From: SHXO01 sp964523885
GTDB lineage: Bacteria > Pseudomonadota > Gammaproteobacteria > Burkholderiales > SHXO01
Length of the DNA stretch: 64,000 nt
Reading direction: 5' to 3'
NCBI GenBank assembly: GCA_964523885.1
Contig: CAZFYX010000004.1
Coordinates: 43,490-107,489, forward strand
The translations under genes and the position numbers were made by a program. The stretch's first letter is position 1. Each line of letters starts with the position of its first letter. Under the pieces are notes generated by a model, which was not told where the DNA came from, did not search any database, and worked only from the letters and a program-made list of their open reading frames with translations. Positions 41,932 through 50,808 of this stretch are shown here, in pieces.

Positions 41932-42855
41932 GTGGAGGCGCTTGCCAACAACTTCCAGGTGCTGTTCCAGGGCCTCGCCCTGGGCAGCATCTACGCGCTG
42001 GTCGCGCTGGGCTTCGTGCTCATCATCCGCGCCACCAACGTCGTCAACTTCGCGCAGGGCGACTTCGCCATGCTGGGCGGCTACGCCATGGTCCTGTTCC
42101 TGGTGGGCATGCCGGGCAACCCGGACCTCCACCTGCCGGGCGTGGAGATCGCGCTGCCCTACTGGCTGGCGATCGTGCTCACGGTGGTGGTGATGGCGGC
42201 CATCGGCCTGGCCTTCAACTACGGCGTGTACTACCCGCTGCGCAACCGCTCGTTCCTGCCGGTGCTCATCAGCACCCTGGGCGCGTCGATCTTCCTGCAG
42301 AACACCGTGCTCGCGCTGTTCAACCCGCAGCCGCGGCCGCTGGACAAGCTGCTGCCGGTGGACGGGGTCACGGTGGGCGGGGTGTTCCTTGACAGCCAGT
42401 ACCTGGTGATCCTGGCCTTCACCATCGCGGCCGTCGGCTTCCAGTACTTCCTGTTCGAGCGCACCCTGCTGGGCAAGAAGCTGCAGGCGGTGTCCCAGGA
42501 CAAGGACATGGCGCGCCTGCTCGGCATCCCGGTGTCGCTGATGATCATCATCACCTTCGTCTACAGCGCCGTGCTGGGCGGGCTGGCCGGCGTGCTGGTG
42601 TCGCCGATCCTGTTCGTGTCCATCGGGCTGGGCTCGGCCATCGCGCTGAAGGCGTTCGCCGCGACCATCATCGGCGGCTTCGGCGACATCGCCGGGGCCA
42701 TCGTCGGCGGCCTGATCATCGGCGTGGTGGAGAGCTTCGCCGCCTATCACATCTCGGTGCCCTACAAGGACGCCTACGCGTTCGTGTTCCTGTTCCTGGT
42801 GCTGCTGTTCCGGCCGCAGGGCATCTTCGGCGAAAAGGTCTCGGAGAAGGCATGA
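41932..42855 (+). CDS. livH: Branched-chain amino-acid type ABC permease (LivH)
   Basis: A 307-residue inner-membrane permease with about eight hydrophobic segments. It starts at GTG (read as Met: MEALANNFQVLFQGLALGSI) with GGGGAGGAG upstream. The family signature FVLIIRATNVVNFAQGDFAM and the C-terminal cytoplasmic EAA-like loop GSAIALKAFAATIIGGFGDI are clear. Its stop overlaps the next start codon (ATGA), so the two are co-translated. Confidence 0.92.
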   Translation: MEALANNFQVLFQGLALGSIYALVALGFVLIIRATNVVNFAQGDFAMLGGYAMVLFLVGMPGNPDLHLPGVEIALPYWLAIVLTVVVMAAIGLAFNYGVYYPLRNRSFLPVLISTLGASIFLQNTVLALFNPQPRPLDKLLPVDGVTVGGVFLDSQYLVILAFTIAAVGFQYFLFERTLLGKKLQAVSQDKDMARLLGIPVSLMIIITFVYSAVLGGLAGVLVSPILFVSIGLGSAIALKAFAATIIGGFGDIAGAIVGGLIIGVVESFAAYHISVPYKDAYAFVFLFLVLLFRPQGIFGEKVSEKA

Positions 42856-44669
42856 GCCAGGCGACTCCCCCGGCGGCCGCACCCGCGTCCGCCTCCAGCC
42901 GCGTGCTGTGGATGGTGCTGATCCTGGCCGCCGCGGTGGCGCTGCCGCTGCTGCCGTACTTCATGAAGGTCAGCGACTACGTGCTGAACATCTTCATGAA
43001 TTCGGTCACCTATGCGATGGCCGTGCTCGGGCTGGTGGTGGTGCTCGGCTACGCCGGCCAGATCAACCTGGCGCAGGCAGCGTTCTTCGGCTTCGGCGCC
43101 TACGCCGTAGGGCTCGGCACGGTCACCTACGGGCTGCCGTTCTGGGTGGCGTTCGCCCTCGGACTGCTGGTCTCCGGCGCGATGGGGCTGATCCTCGGCC
43201 TGACCACGCTGCGCCTGGGCGGGCACTACCTGGCCATGATCACCATCAGTTTCCAGCAGATCTTCGACCTGGTGGTGGTGAACTGGATCGAGCTGACCCA
43301 TGGTCCGGACGGCATCCCCGGCGTGCCGCGGCCGTCGATCTTCGGGCACGAGCTGTCGGACCAGCGCGCGTTCCTGCTGTTCTCCACATTGGTGCTGTAC
43401 GCCCTGGTGTTCTTCGTCTGGTGGCTGCCCAACACCCGGCTGGGCCGTGCCATGCGCTCGGTGCGCGACAACGAGCTGGCGGCCGGCACCGTGGGCGTGC
43501 ACACGCTGCGCGTCAAGGTCACGGCCTTCACCCTCAGCGCGGTGCTGGGCGGCATCGGCGGCGGCCTCTACGCGGCCGGCTTCAGCTACATCAGCCCGGA
43601 CAACTTCAACTTCGCGCGCTCGATCGAGTTCCTTACCGCCGCGCTGCTGGGCGGTGCACAGTCGGCCTTCGGCGGCACGCTGGGCACGGTGCTGATCGTG
43701 CTGCTGCCGGAGTGGTTCAAGGATTTCCCCGAGGGCCTGCGCTTCCTGAGCAAGGTCTACCTGGCCATCTACGGCCTGGCGGTGATCCTGATCATGGTGT
43801 TCATGCCCGAGGGCATCTGGGGCCTGCTGCGCAGCCTCTGGGGCAAGGTGCACAAGGCGGGCGCCGCGGCGATCGGCACGATCGCGGGGCTCAACCTCGA
43901 CATCCGCCTGGAGCACAGCACCCCGATCCTCAAGCTCACCAACCTGCAAAAGCACTTCGGCGGCCTGAGGGCGGTCGACGGCGTGGAACTGGAGGTGATG
44001 CCGGGGACGGTTCATGCGCTGATCGGCCCGAACGGATCGGGCAAGACCACGACGCTCAACGTGGTCAGCGGCATCTACCGGCCGACTGCAGGCAGCATCG
44101 TGTTCGACGGCACCGACATCACCGCGCTGAAGCCGCACCAGCGCGCGGCACAGGGCATGGGGCGCACGTTCCAGAACATCCGCCTGTTCCAGACCATGAC
44201 CGCCCTGGAGAACGTGATGGTCGGCGCGCAGCGCGACAACAACCCGCTCGAGGCCGGGCACGAGAGCCTGCGCCAGCGCGCGCTCTCGGCGCTCGAGTTC
44301 GTCGGCATCGCCCACCTCGCCAACGAGGTGGTGCGCAACCTTCCGTACGGCCACCAGCGCTACGTCGAGATCGCCCGCGCGCTCGCGGGGCATCCCAAGC
44401 TGCTGCTGCTCGATGAGCCGGGCGCCGGCCTCAACCAGACCGAGAAGCAGGAACTGGTCGCGCTCCTGAAGAAGCTGCGCGGCCACGGGCTCACCCTGTT
44501 CCTGATCGACCACGACATGGGCGTGGTGGAGAAGGTGTCCGACAAGATCACCGTGCTCAACTTCGGCAAGAAGATCGCGGAGGGCAGTCCGCAGGACGTG
44601 CTGCGCCATCCCGACGTGATCGCTGCCTACCTTGGCGAGGGACCGACCGGTGCCGCTGCTCGAGCTTAG
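42852..44669 (+). CDS. Fused ABC permease-ATPase (LivM-LivG)
   Basis: A 605-residue single polypeptide. Residues 1-330 are a LivM permease (GLVVVLGYAGQINLAQAAFF; about eight membrane segments). After a linker, 350-605 is a LivG ATPase with Walker A GPNGSGKTTTLNVV, Q-loop GRTFQNIRLFQ, signature LPYGHQRYVEIARAL and Walker B KLLLLDEPGAGL. Its start overlaps livH by 4 bp. Such fusions are known in proteobacteria, but they oblige one ATPase per permease half. Confidence 0.92.
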   Translation: MSQATPPAAAPASASSRVLWMVLILAAAVALPLLPYFMKVSDYVLNIFMNSVTYAMAVLGLVVVLGYAGQINLAQAAFFGFGAYAVGLGTVTYGLPFWVAFALGLLVSGAMGLILGLTTLRLGGHYLAMITISFQQIFDLVVVNWIELTHGPDGIPGVPRPSIFGHELSDQRAFLLFSTLVLYALVFFVWWLPNTRLGRAMRSVRDNELAAGTVGVHTLRVKVTAFTLSAVLGGIGGGLYAAGFSYISPDNFNFARSIEFLTAALLGGAQSAFGGTLGTVLIVLLPEWFKDFPEGLRFLSKVYLAIYGLAVILIMVFMPEGIWGLLRSLWGKVHKAGAAAIGTIAGLNLDIRLEHSTPILKLTNLQKHFGGLRAVDGVELEVMPGTVHALIGPNGSGKTTTLNVVSGIYRPTAGSIVFDGTDITALKPHQRAAQGMGRTFQNIRLFQTMTALENVMVGAQRDNNPLEAGHESLRQRALSALEFVGIAHLANEVVRNLPYGHQRYVEIARALAGHPKLLLLDEPGAGLNQTEKQELVALLKKLRGHGLTLFLIDHDMGVVEKVSDKITVLNFGKKIAEGSPQDVLRHPDVIAAYLGEGPTGAAARA

Positions 44670-45372
44670 GAACGTCTCCTCCGCCTACGGCAGTGTCGAG
44701 GCGCTGCGCGGCATTTCGCTCGCGGTCGAGCCGGGCGAAGTCGTCACGCTGCTGGGCGCGAACGGCGCCGGCAAGAGCACCACGCTGCGCACGATCTCCG
44801 GCCTGATCCGGCCCACCAGCGGCGAGGTCTGGTTCGACGGACAGCGCATCGACCAGATCCCGCCGGAGCACATCGTGCGACTGGGCCTCTCCCACGTGCC
44901 GGAGGGCCGGCGCATCTTCCCCGGCCTGACGGTGCGCGAGAACATCATGCTCGGCTCCACCAGCCGCGGGCGCCTGTCGAAGCGCGAACTGGAGGAGGGG
45001 GTCGAGCAGATGTTCGCCATCTTCCCCGACATCAAGCGCTTCGAGAACGCGCTGGGCTGGACGCTGTCGGGCGGGCAGCAGCAGATGCTCGCGGTGGCGC
45101 GCGGCCTGATGGCCAGGCCCAAGCTGCTGTTGCTCGACGAGCCCTCGCTCGGGCTGGCGCCCGTGATCGTGCAGCAGTTGTTCGCCACCATCCGCGAGAT
45201 CCATGCCCGCGGCACCACCATCCTGCTGGTGGAGCAGAACGCGCACATGGCCTTGTCGGTGGCGAGCCGCGGCTACGTGCTGGAGACCGGCAACCTCACC
45301 GTGCAGGGGAGCACCGCCGACCTGCTCGGCAACGAGGAGGTCCGCGCGGCCTATCTCGGCGGCCACGGCTGA
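44650..45372 (+). CDS. livF: Branched-chain amino-acid type ABC ATPase (LivF)
   Basis: A 240-residue ATPase: Walker A GANGAGKSTTLRTI, signature LSGGQQQMLAVARGL, Walker B KLLLLDEPSLGLAP and switch His region LLVEQNAHMA. The GTG at 44650 (read as MPLLELRNVSSAYG) was preferred over an upstream TTG because GAGGGA lies about eight bases before it and LivF proteins normally begin this way. It overlaps the fused gene by 20 bp. Confidence 0.92.
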   Translation: MPLLELRNVSSAYGSVEALRGISLAVEPGEVVTLLGANGAGKSTTLRTISGLIRPTSGEVWFDGQRIDQIPPEHIVRLGLSHVPEGRRIFPGLTVRENIMLGSTSRGRLSKRELEEGVEQMFAIFPDIKRFENALGWTLSGGQQQMLAVARGLMARPKLLLLDEPSLGLAPVIVQQLFATIREIHARGTTILLVEQNAHMALSVASRGYVLETGNLTVQGSTADLLGNEEVRAAYLGGHG

Positions 45373-45468
45373 GCCGCTCCGGGCGCACGACCCCAACGTT
45401 TCCGCCGCCACGCGGTCATAGGTACGGGCACACCCTTCGAGTGTGCTGCACCTGTGAGGAGACGCGTG

Positions 45469-45882
45469 ATGGGAATCATCGACGAGTTGCTCGCCGGAGC
45501 CACCGGCGAGGCGCAGCGGACCGCGGCGCGCAGTCCCACGATCAACGTGCAGATGGTCCTGGACCTGATCCATGGATTCCCGGGCGGATTGCAGGGGCTG
45601 CTCCAGCGGCTGAGCACGCGGGGGCTGGGTGACCAGGTGCAGTCGTGGATCGGCACCGGCTCGAATGCCCGCCTGCCGGCCGACCAGTTCATGCAGGCAC
45701 TCGGCAGCCGCCACCTGCAGCGCGTTGCGCAGCACTTCGGCGTGGATCAGGAACTGGTCGCCAACAGTGTGGCGGACCTGCTGCCCGACCTGGTGGATCG
45801 CCTGACGCCTGCCGGGCATCCCGACACCGACCTCATCGAGGGCGGACTGAACCGCCTGAAGGGCGTCATGCGCGGCATCTAG
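45469..45882 (+). CDS. YidB/DUF937 family protein
   Basis: A 137-residue helical protein. MGIIDELLAGATGEAQRTAA, GSNARLPADQFMQALGSRHL and VADLLPDLVDRLTPAGH match the DUF937/YidB repeat-like pattern (paired helices with a conserved LPDLVDxLTPxG). GAGGAG lies ahead of the ATG. Function unknown. It follows the transporter operon after 96 bp that include a small hairpin near 45429-45447. Confidence 0.85.
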   Translation: MGIIDELLAGATGEAQRTAARSPTINVQMVLDLIHGFPGGLQGLLQRLSTRGLGDQVQSWIGTGSNARLPADQFMQALGSRHLQRVAQHFGVDQELVANSVADLLPDLVDRLTPAGHPDTDLIEGGLNRLKGVMRGI

Positions 45883-45963
45883 GCCGGCCGGCTGCACCCT
45901 GTCGCAGCACAAGGTGACGCCGCGGCTGGAAGCCAGCCACGGCGTGTCAGGGGATCTCCGCGT

Positions 45964-46344
45964 TCAGCGGTTGCCCGCTCCCCCGCCTTGCGCGCCCTGT
46001 CCGGAGGAATCGTGGTCAGGGCGCTCGGCGCTGCTGTCCTGGCTCTGGCTGTCGTCGGCGGAGCCGACGCCGGCGCCGCGGTTCGGGTCCCTGGTGCTGG
46101 TGGCCCCCGGATCGGAAGTGGGCTGCTGTGCGGTGGTATGGCGACCGGTACCGCCCTCGTTGCTGCCGCGGCTCTGGCCGCTGCCCTGGTCGCTGTGGTG
46201 GGTGGTGCTTCCGCCGCTCTGCTTGTTCTGCTGCGACTGCACGCCGGAGGAAGGGGCAGTGCCGGTATCGCCGTCATCCGCGGCGTAGGCCCCGCTTAGC
46301 GTCAGCAGCCCTGCGGCGGCCAGCGCGATGGTCAGTCGGTTCAT
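45964..46344 (-). CDS. Exported low-complexity Ser/Gly/Gln-rich protein
   Basis: A 126-residue protein with a signal peptide (MNRLTIALAAAGLLTLSGAY-AADDGDT). The mature part is disordered, rich in Ser, Gly, Gln, Asp and Thr (QNKQSGGSTTHHSDQGSGQS), with no Cys and no hydrophobic core. AGGAG is seven bases before the ATG. No family recognised; composition suggests a periplasmic or secreted stress-type protein. Confidence 0.65.
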   Translation of the reverse strand: MNRLTIALAAAGLLTLSGAYAADDGDTGTAPSSGVQSQQNKQSGGSTTHHSDQGSGQSRGSNEGGTGRHTTAQQPTSDPGATSTRDPNRGAGVGSADDSQSQDSSAERPDHDSSGQGAQGGGAGNR

Positions 46345-46416
46345 GTGCAACTCCTGTATGTCGATGGCCGGTGCCTGGAGGGACGCCGGCGGGCCTGAGG
46401 GGACATCACACATGAA

Positions 46417-46445
46417 GACGGGGCGAGCAGCATGCCCGCCCCGTC
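46417..46445 (-). terminator. Hairpin downstream of the PQQ dehydrogenase
   Basis: GACGGGGC/GCCCCGTC (46417-46424 and 46438-46445) forms an 8-bp stem in the gap between the PQQ dehydrogenase stop and the next minus-strand gene. The U-tract is weak (UCUUC), so it may be a pause or an mRNA end rather than a full terminator. Confidence 0.4.
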
Positions 46446-46466
46446 GTTGTCACTGCAGCCTTGCGC

Positions 46467-48212
46467 CTACTTCTGCTCGGGCAGCGCGAACACCTTCAGC
46501 ACCCCGGAGTCCTTCGGCATCGACTTCCACGGCTCGCCCCACAGGTCGCCATAGCCGTCGCTGACCAGGCTGCCCCAGCCGGTCATCACCGCGACGTACT
46601 GCCTGCCCTTGGCGGTGTAGGTGATGATGCCGCCGTCGTGGCCCTGGCCGTTGTTGTGCTGCCACAGCCGTTTGCCGTTGCTGGCATCGTAGGCGGCCAG
46701 CATGCCGTCCGCCTCGGGCACGAACAGCAGGTTGCCGCCGGTGGTGAGCAGGCTGCCGTGCGGCGGGACCTTGTACGGGATCTCGAACGCCACCTTGCCG
46801 TTGATCGGGTCGCGTGCGCGGATGTGGCCGTGCGGCGGCTCGCTGCCCGGGCCATGCATGGTGAAGTCGGCGCCGATGTTGAGCTGGACGAACGGCTCGG
46901 TGACCGGCTCGGTCTTCACGATGTTGAGGTCCATGCACCACTCGAAGCCCACGCGGTAGATCAGGTTGGTCTTCGGGCTGTACGTGCCGCTGGGCCAGCT
47001 GTATCCCCCTGCGATTGCCGGGCACAGGTTCTCGTGCTTGCCCAGCGACATGTCGCGGCGGCCGATCAACTCGCCGCTCTTGGGATCGATGTCCTTCACG
47101 AAGTTGATGTTGTCCACGCCGCGCCAGACGTTCTGCACCTTGGCGTTGCGGTCGTAGACGAACATGAACCCGCCCTTGTTGGGGTGGACCACGTACTTCT
47201 GTCCGCCGCGGTCGATGAACATGAACTCGCCCACCGCCGAGTCGAAGTCCCAGGCGTCGTGCGGCAGCTCCTGGTGATAGGCCTTGAGCTTGCCGGTGTC
47301 CGGATCGAGCAGGATCACCGAGGTGGTGTAGAGGTTGATGCCGGGACGCGGGCCCTCGGTCTTCCAGTTGTCACCGGCCCAGTCGTACAGCGGTGCGGGG
47401 TTGGCGGTGCCCCACCACACCGTGTTGCTGGCCGCATCGTAGGCCCCGACCATCCAGCCGCCGCCGCCGCCCACCTTCCAGGAGTCGTTGCCCCAGGTGT
47501 TGCGCGCGTCGCCATTGTCGGGGTTGCCGCCCACGGTGAAGAACTCCCAGACCTTGTTGCCGTTCTTCGCGTCGACCCCGAAGATCGGCCCGCGGTAGGG
47601 CCACTCGCCGCCCTGCGAGCCGATGATCACCTTGTCCTTGACCAGCAGCGGGGCGCCGGTGAAGCCGACGGTCAGCTTCTCGGAGTTGATGAGCTTGGCT
47701 TCCCACTTGAGCTGGCCGGTCTTCATGTCCACCGCGACCAGCTTGCCGTCCAGCGTGCCCATGTAGATGTTGCCGTAGCCGGCGGCGATGCCGCGGTTGT
47801 AGGGGGAGTGGGTCTGGCGTGCGACCAGGTCCTCGTCGAGCTTCTGCTTGTAGCTCCACAGCGGCTGCCCGGTGGCGCCGTCGAGCGCGTAGAGCTGGTT
47901 GTAGGGGCTGGCGTAGTAGAGCACGCCATCGACGGCGAGCGGGAAGCCCTGCAGGCCGCGGTTGGCGCGCGAGGCGACGTGCGACCAGGCCTCCTGCAGC
48001 CGGCCGACGTTGCCGGTGTTGATCTGGTCGAGCGGGCTGTAGTGCCACGACTTGTAGGTGCCGTGGTAGGTCATCCAGTTGCCCGGTTCCTGGTCCGCCT
48101 GGATCAGGCGCTGGCCGTCCAGTTCCGCGGCGGCCGCGGCGGTCACGACCAGGCCCGCAGCGATGCCTCCCGCCAGCGCAGCGCAGGCTGCGCGAATGCT
48201 GGTTCGCTTCAT
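46467..48212 (-). CDS. PQQ-dependent alcohol dehydrogenase (methanol/ethanol family)
   Basis: A 581-residue periplasmic quinoprotein with signal peptide (MKRTSIRAACAALAGGIAAG ... AAAAA-ELDGQ) and eight-blade propeller repeats (LYALDGATGQPLWSYKQ; LVAVDMKTGQLKWEAK; LLAYDASNGKRLWQHNNGQG). There is no CxxCH, so it is a plain quinoprotein, not a quinohemoprotein. The vicinal Cys-Cys over PQQ in methanol dehydrogenase is not seen. Where relatives have R-P-G-D-N, this protein reads RPGINLYTTS, so the usual active-site Asp region is altered. No PQQ synthesis or cytochrome gene is adjacent. GGAGG lies nine bases before the ATG. Confidence 0.87.
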   Translation of the reverse strand: MKRTSIRAACAALAGGIAAGLVVTAAAAAELDGQRLIQADQEPGNWMTYHGTYKSWHYSPLDQINTGNVGRLQEAWSHVASRANRGLQGFPLAVDGVLYYASPYNQLYALDGATGQPLWSYKQKLDEDLVARQTHSPYNRGIAAGYGNIYMGTLDGKLVAVDMKTGQLKWEAKLINSEKLTVGFTGAPLLVKDKVIIGSQGGEWPYRGPIFGVDAKNGNKVWEFFTVGGNPDNGDARNTWGNDSWKVGGGGGWMVGAYDAASNTVWWGTANPAPLYDWAGDNWKTEGPRPGINLYTTSVILLDPDTGKLKAYHQELPHDAWDFDSAVGEFMFIDRGGQKYVVHPNKGGFMFVYDRNAKVQNVWRGVDNINFVKDIDPKSGELIGRRDMSLGKHENLCPAIAGGYSWPSGTYSPKTNLIYRVGFEWCMDLNIVKTEPVTEPFVQLNIGADFTMHGPGSEPPHGHIRARDPINGKVAFEIPYKVPPHGSLLTTGGNLLFVPEADGMLAAYDASNGKRLWQHNNGQGHDGGIITYTAKGRQYVAVMTGWGSLVSDGYGDLWGEPWKSMPKDSGVLKVFALPEQK

Positions 48213-48314
48213 GACTGATAGCCTCCGAAGTGGAATGTCGCAGTCCATCACGCTCGCGTCGTCCGGATGCGCGCCGGCTGATGCCGCCGGTGCGCCGCGC
48301 TCGCGGCCCCGGCG

Positions 48315-48330
48315 GTTGCATGGCTGCAAC
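48315..48330. promoter_or_regulatory. Perfect inverted repeat, possible operator
   Basis: GTTGCA-tggc-TGCAAC is about 100 bp before the PQQ dehydrogenase start. It lies in the 388-bp divergent gap 48213-48600, where no gene or other structure was seen. It could be a repressor site for either flanking gene. Confidence 0.3.
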
Positions 48331-48600
48331 TTCTACCGTGTGGACTCGCGTCGTGCGCAGCAATCACGATGCCTCGGGTTGCCGACACGGCAGCGCACAT
48401 GCTTGCGGCATCGGCGTTCCCCCTGCGAGCGGGCGTTGTGCGGGGTCTGATGCGACCTGACCGAGGCGCCGGTCAAGGTGCAAGAACTGCGGCCCGCCTG
48501 TAAGCCTTGCCCGGCCCGGCGTTCGGAAGCGGTGACAGACCTTCGCACGGCACGGCCATTGCGGCAGTCTTCCCGGTTGTCGAAGAGGAGGCCGCTAGCC

Positions 48601-48906
48601 ATGGCACAGGATCTGGACCAGGGGCGGGTGCAGTTCGGGCAAGCCCCCGCGGGCACGCGCCCGCAGCCCTACGCGGGCAAGTGCGAAGTGTGCGGCAACG
48701 AGTACGCGCTGGCGTTCCAGGTGGTCACTGCGGGGCAGGCGCACGTGTTCGACTGCTTCGAGTGTGCGATCCACCGCCTGGCGCCAGTCTGCGAGCACTG
48801 CGGCTGCCGGGTGATCGGCCACGGCGTCGAGGGCGGAGGGCGCGTCTTCTGCTGTGCCCACTGTGCGCGGCAGGCCGGGTTCACGGCTGCAGTCGACAAT
48901 GCTTGA
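48601..48906 (+). CDS. Small cysteine-rich zinc-ribbon / metallothionein-like protein
   Basis: A 101-residue protein with ten cysteines in paired knuckles: KCEVCGNEY, FDCFECAIHRL, VCEHCGCRVIGHG and FCCAHCARQAG. The pattern CxxC..CxxCaiH..CxxCxC..CCxxC suggests two zinc sites and resembles proteins annotated as prokaryotic metallothioneins. There is no signal peptide. GGAGG is nine bases before the ATG. Role inferred as metal binding or a zinc-stabilised regulatory protein. Confidence 0.75.
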   Translation: MAQDLDQGRVQFGQAPAGTRPQPYAGKCEVCGNEYALAFQVVTAGQAHVFDCFECAIHRLAPVCEHCGCRVIGHGVEGGGRVFCCAHCARQAGFTAAVDNA

Positions 48907-49014
48907 GGGGCGGGGCGCGTCGGTAGTGAGCTGGTCGTCGAACTCCACCCCGCCCTCCTCGCACCGCGGAACGCCCCTTGCGGCGTGTCCCGACCGATCG
49001 GACGGAGGGCCGCT

Positions 49015-49704
49015 GTGACGAGCGATGGGACAGCAGGCGGCGCGCGGCTCGCACCCCGTCCTCACTTGCCTCGGCACATCGGCGCAGCCGGGCTCTCGCT
49101 GGTCCTGCCGCAGGCGGAGCGCGAGAGCCTGCTGTTCGTGCCCAGCGCGGTGGAGCCGGCCAAGGCGACGCCGCTGCTGGTGCTGCTGCATGGGGCAGGG
49201 GGACAGGCATCGCATGCGCTCGCGCTGCTGCGCAACGTGCATCGCGCGCAGCCGGTGATCCTGCTGGCACCGGCCTCGAGCGCATTCTCGTGGGATGTCG
49301 TGCTCGACGGTTACGGGCCTGACGTCGAGCACATCGGCGCCGCGCTCGAGCATGTGTTCGACCGCTACCGGATCGATCCGGGGAGGATCGGCATTGCCGG
49401 GTTCTCGGATGGCGCTTCCTACGCGCTCTCGCTCGGGCTGACCAATGGCGATCTGTTCAGCCACCTGATCGCGTTCTCGCCCGGTTTCGCGGCGCCCACG
49501 CAACAGCGCGACAGCCCCCGCGTGTTCGTCTCGCACGGGACGAGCGACCAGGTGCTGCCGGTGGAGCCGTGCGGGCGGCGGCTGGTGGTCGCACTGCGGC
49601 GATCCGGCCTGGATGTCCGTTACATGGAGTTCGCCGGGGGCCACATGGTGCCGCACGCGATTGCGGCCGCTGCGGTCAACTGGTTCCTCGATGCAGCCGG
49701 ATAG
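49015..49704 (+). CDS. Alpha/beta hydrolase esterase
   Basis: A 229-residue serine hydrolase of the phospholipase/carboxylesterase or PHB-depolymerase-like group. Oxyanion loop LLVLLHGAGG, nucleophile Ser in IGIAGFSDGASYAL, Asp in HGTSDQVLPV, His in FAGGHMVPHA. The GTG at 49015 was chosen because GGAGGG lies about seven bases before it, rather than a GTG 30 bases upstream. No signal peptide is seen. The substrate is unknown. Confidence 0.8.
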   Translation: MTSDGTAGGARLAPRPHLPRHIGAAGLSLVLPQAERESLLFVPSAVEPAKATPLLVLLHGAGGQASHALALLRNVHRAQPVILLAPASSAFSWDVVLDGYGPDVEHIGAALEHVFDRYRIDPGRIGIAGFSDGASYALSLGLTNGDLFSHLIAFSPGFAAPTQQRDSPRVFVSHGTSDQVLPVEPCGRRLVVALRRSGLDVRYMEFAGGHMVPHAIAAAAVNWFLDAAG

Positions 49705-49832
49705 GATCGGTGCCGGGTGGCGGCCTCCTCGTTGCGTGCGGTCAGCGGCCGGACCCGTACCGGCAGCTCGCACGGCCTCGGCACGGCAGCTGCCGTCTCC
49801 GGGGACATTCCGGCAGACCGAGGAACAGCACG

Positions 49833-50789
49833 ATGGCATCCAGTGGCAACGCAGGACAGCAGGGCGCAGGCGGGAGGTCAGGCGGTACGCGGCAGACCCG
49901 GCAGGAGCAACCGCAGATGCAGTCGGAGCCCCGGCCGCCGTATCCGGAGCAGAAGCTGGACAAGCCCGGCGTGGAGGCGGAAATGGAGCTCAAGCCGCAG
50001 TGGCGCGCACCCCGCTACCGGGCCGCCGGCAAGCTGCAGGGCAAGGCCGCGCTGGTGACGGGCGGGGACAGCGGGATCGGCCGCGCGGTCGCCTATCTCT
50101 ACGCGCGGGAAGGCGCGGACGTCGCCATCGTGTACCTGCCGGAGGAGCAGCGCGATGCGGACGAGACCCGCGGCGCGATCGAGGAGGAGGGGCGGCGCTG
50201 CCTGTGCATCCCGGGCGACCTGCGCGACCCGGGCTTCTGCCGTGATGCGGTGGAGCAGACCGTGCGCGAGCTGGGCAGGCTCGACATCCTCGTCTCCAAC
50301 GCGGCATGGCAGAACCGCACCGAGAGCATCGAGCAGCTGCGCGAGGAGGAGTGGGACCGCACCTTCCACACCAACATCGACGCGTACTTCCACCTGGTCA
50401 AGGCCGCGAGCAGGCACCTGCAGCCCGGCAGCGCCATCATCGCGACCAGCTCGGAGACCGGCCTGATGGGCAGCAAGATGCTGCCGCACTACTCGGCGAC
50501 CAAGGGTGCGATCAACGCCTTCACCAAGGCGCTGGCGCAGCAGCTGGTGGAGAAGGGGATCCGGGTGAATGCGGTGGCGCCCGGGCCGGTGTGGACCCCG
50601 CTCAATCCGTCCGACCAGGGGCTCAGCCCGGAGAACACCGCGAAGTTCGGCAGCAAGCAGCCGATCAAGCGCGCCGCGCAGCCCGAGGAGATCGCACCGG
50701 CCTACGTGTTCCTGGCTTCCGATGCGGACTCGTCCTACATCACCGGCATCGTGCTGGAGGAGATGGGCGGGATGATCACCGCCGGATAG
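49833..50789 (+). CDS. Short-chain dehydrogenase (YghA/YhdG type)
   Basis: A 318-residue SDR. The N-terminal tail of about 65 residues is Gln/Gly/Pro-rich (QTRQEQPQMQSEP) before the Rossmann motif ALVTGGDSGIGRAVAYLYAR. The catalytic triad is Ser in IIATSSETGLMG and Tyr/Lys in HYSATKGAINAF. SDRs with this long polar head and the PEQKLDKPGVEAEM motif are general stress proteins in many bacteria. NADP preference is inferred only. The next gene is convergent. Confidence 0.9.
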   Translation: MASSGNAGQQGAGGRSGGTRQTRQEQPQMQSEPRPPYPEQKLDKPGVEAEMELKPQWRAPRYRAAGKLQGKAALVTGGDSGIGRAVAYLYAREGADVAIVYLPEEQRDADETRGAIEEEGRRCLCIPGDLRDPGFCRDAVEQTVRELGRLDILVSNAAWQNRTESIEQLREEEWDRTFHTNIDAYFHLVKAASRHLQPGSAIIATSSETGLMGSKMLPHYSATKGAINAFTKALAQQLVEKGIRVNAVAPGPVWTPLNPSDQGLSPENTAKFGSKQPIKRAAQPEEIAPAYVFLASDADSSYITGIVLEEMGGMITAG

Positions 50790-50808
50790 TCGGCGTCACG
50801 CTGTTGGC

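Noticed and set aside
45429..45447. Terminator after livF
   Set aside because: GCACAC..GTGTGC forms a short stem but no U-tract follows on either strand.
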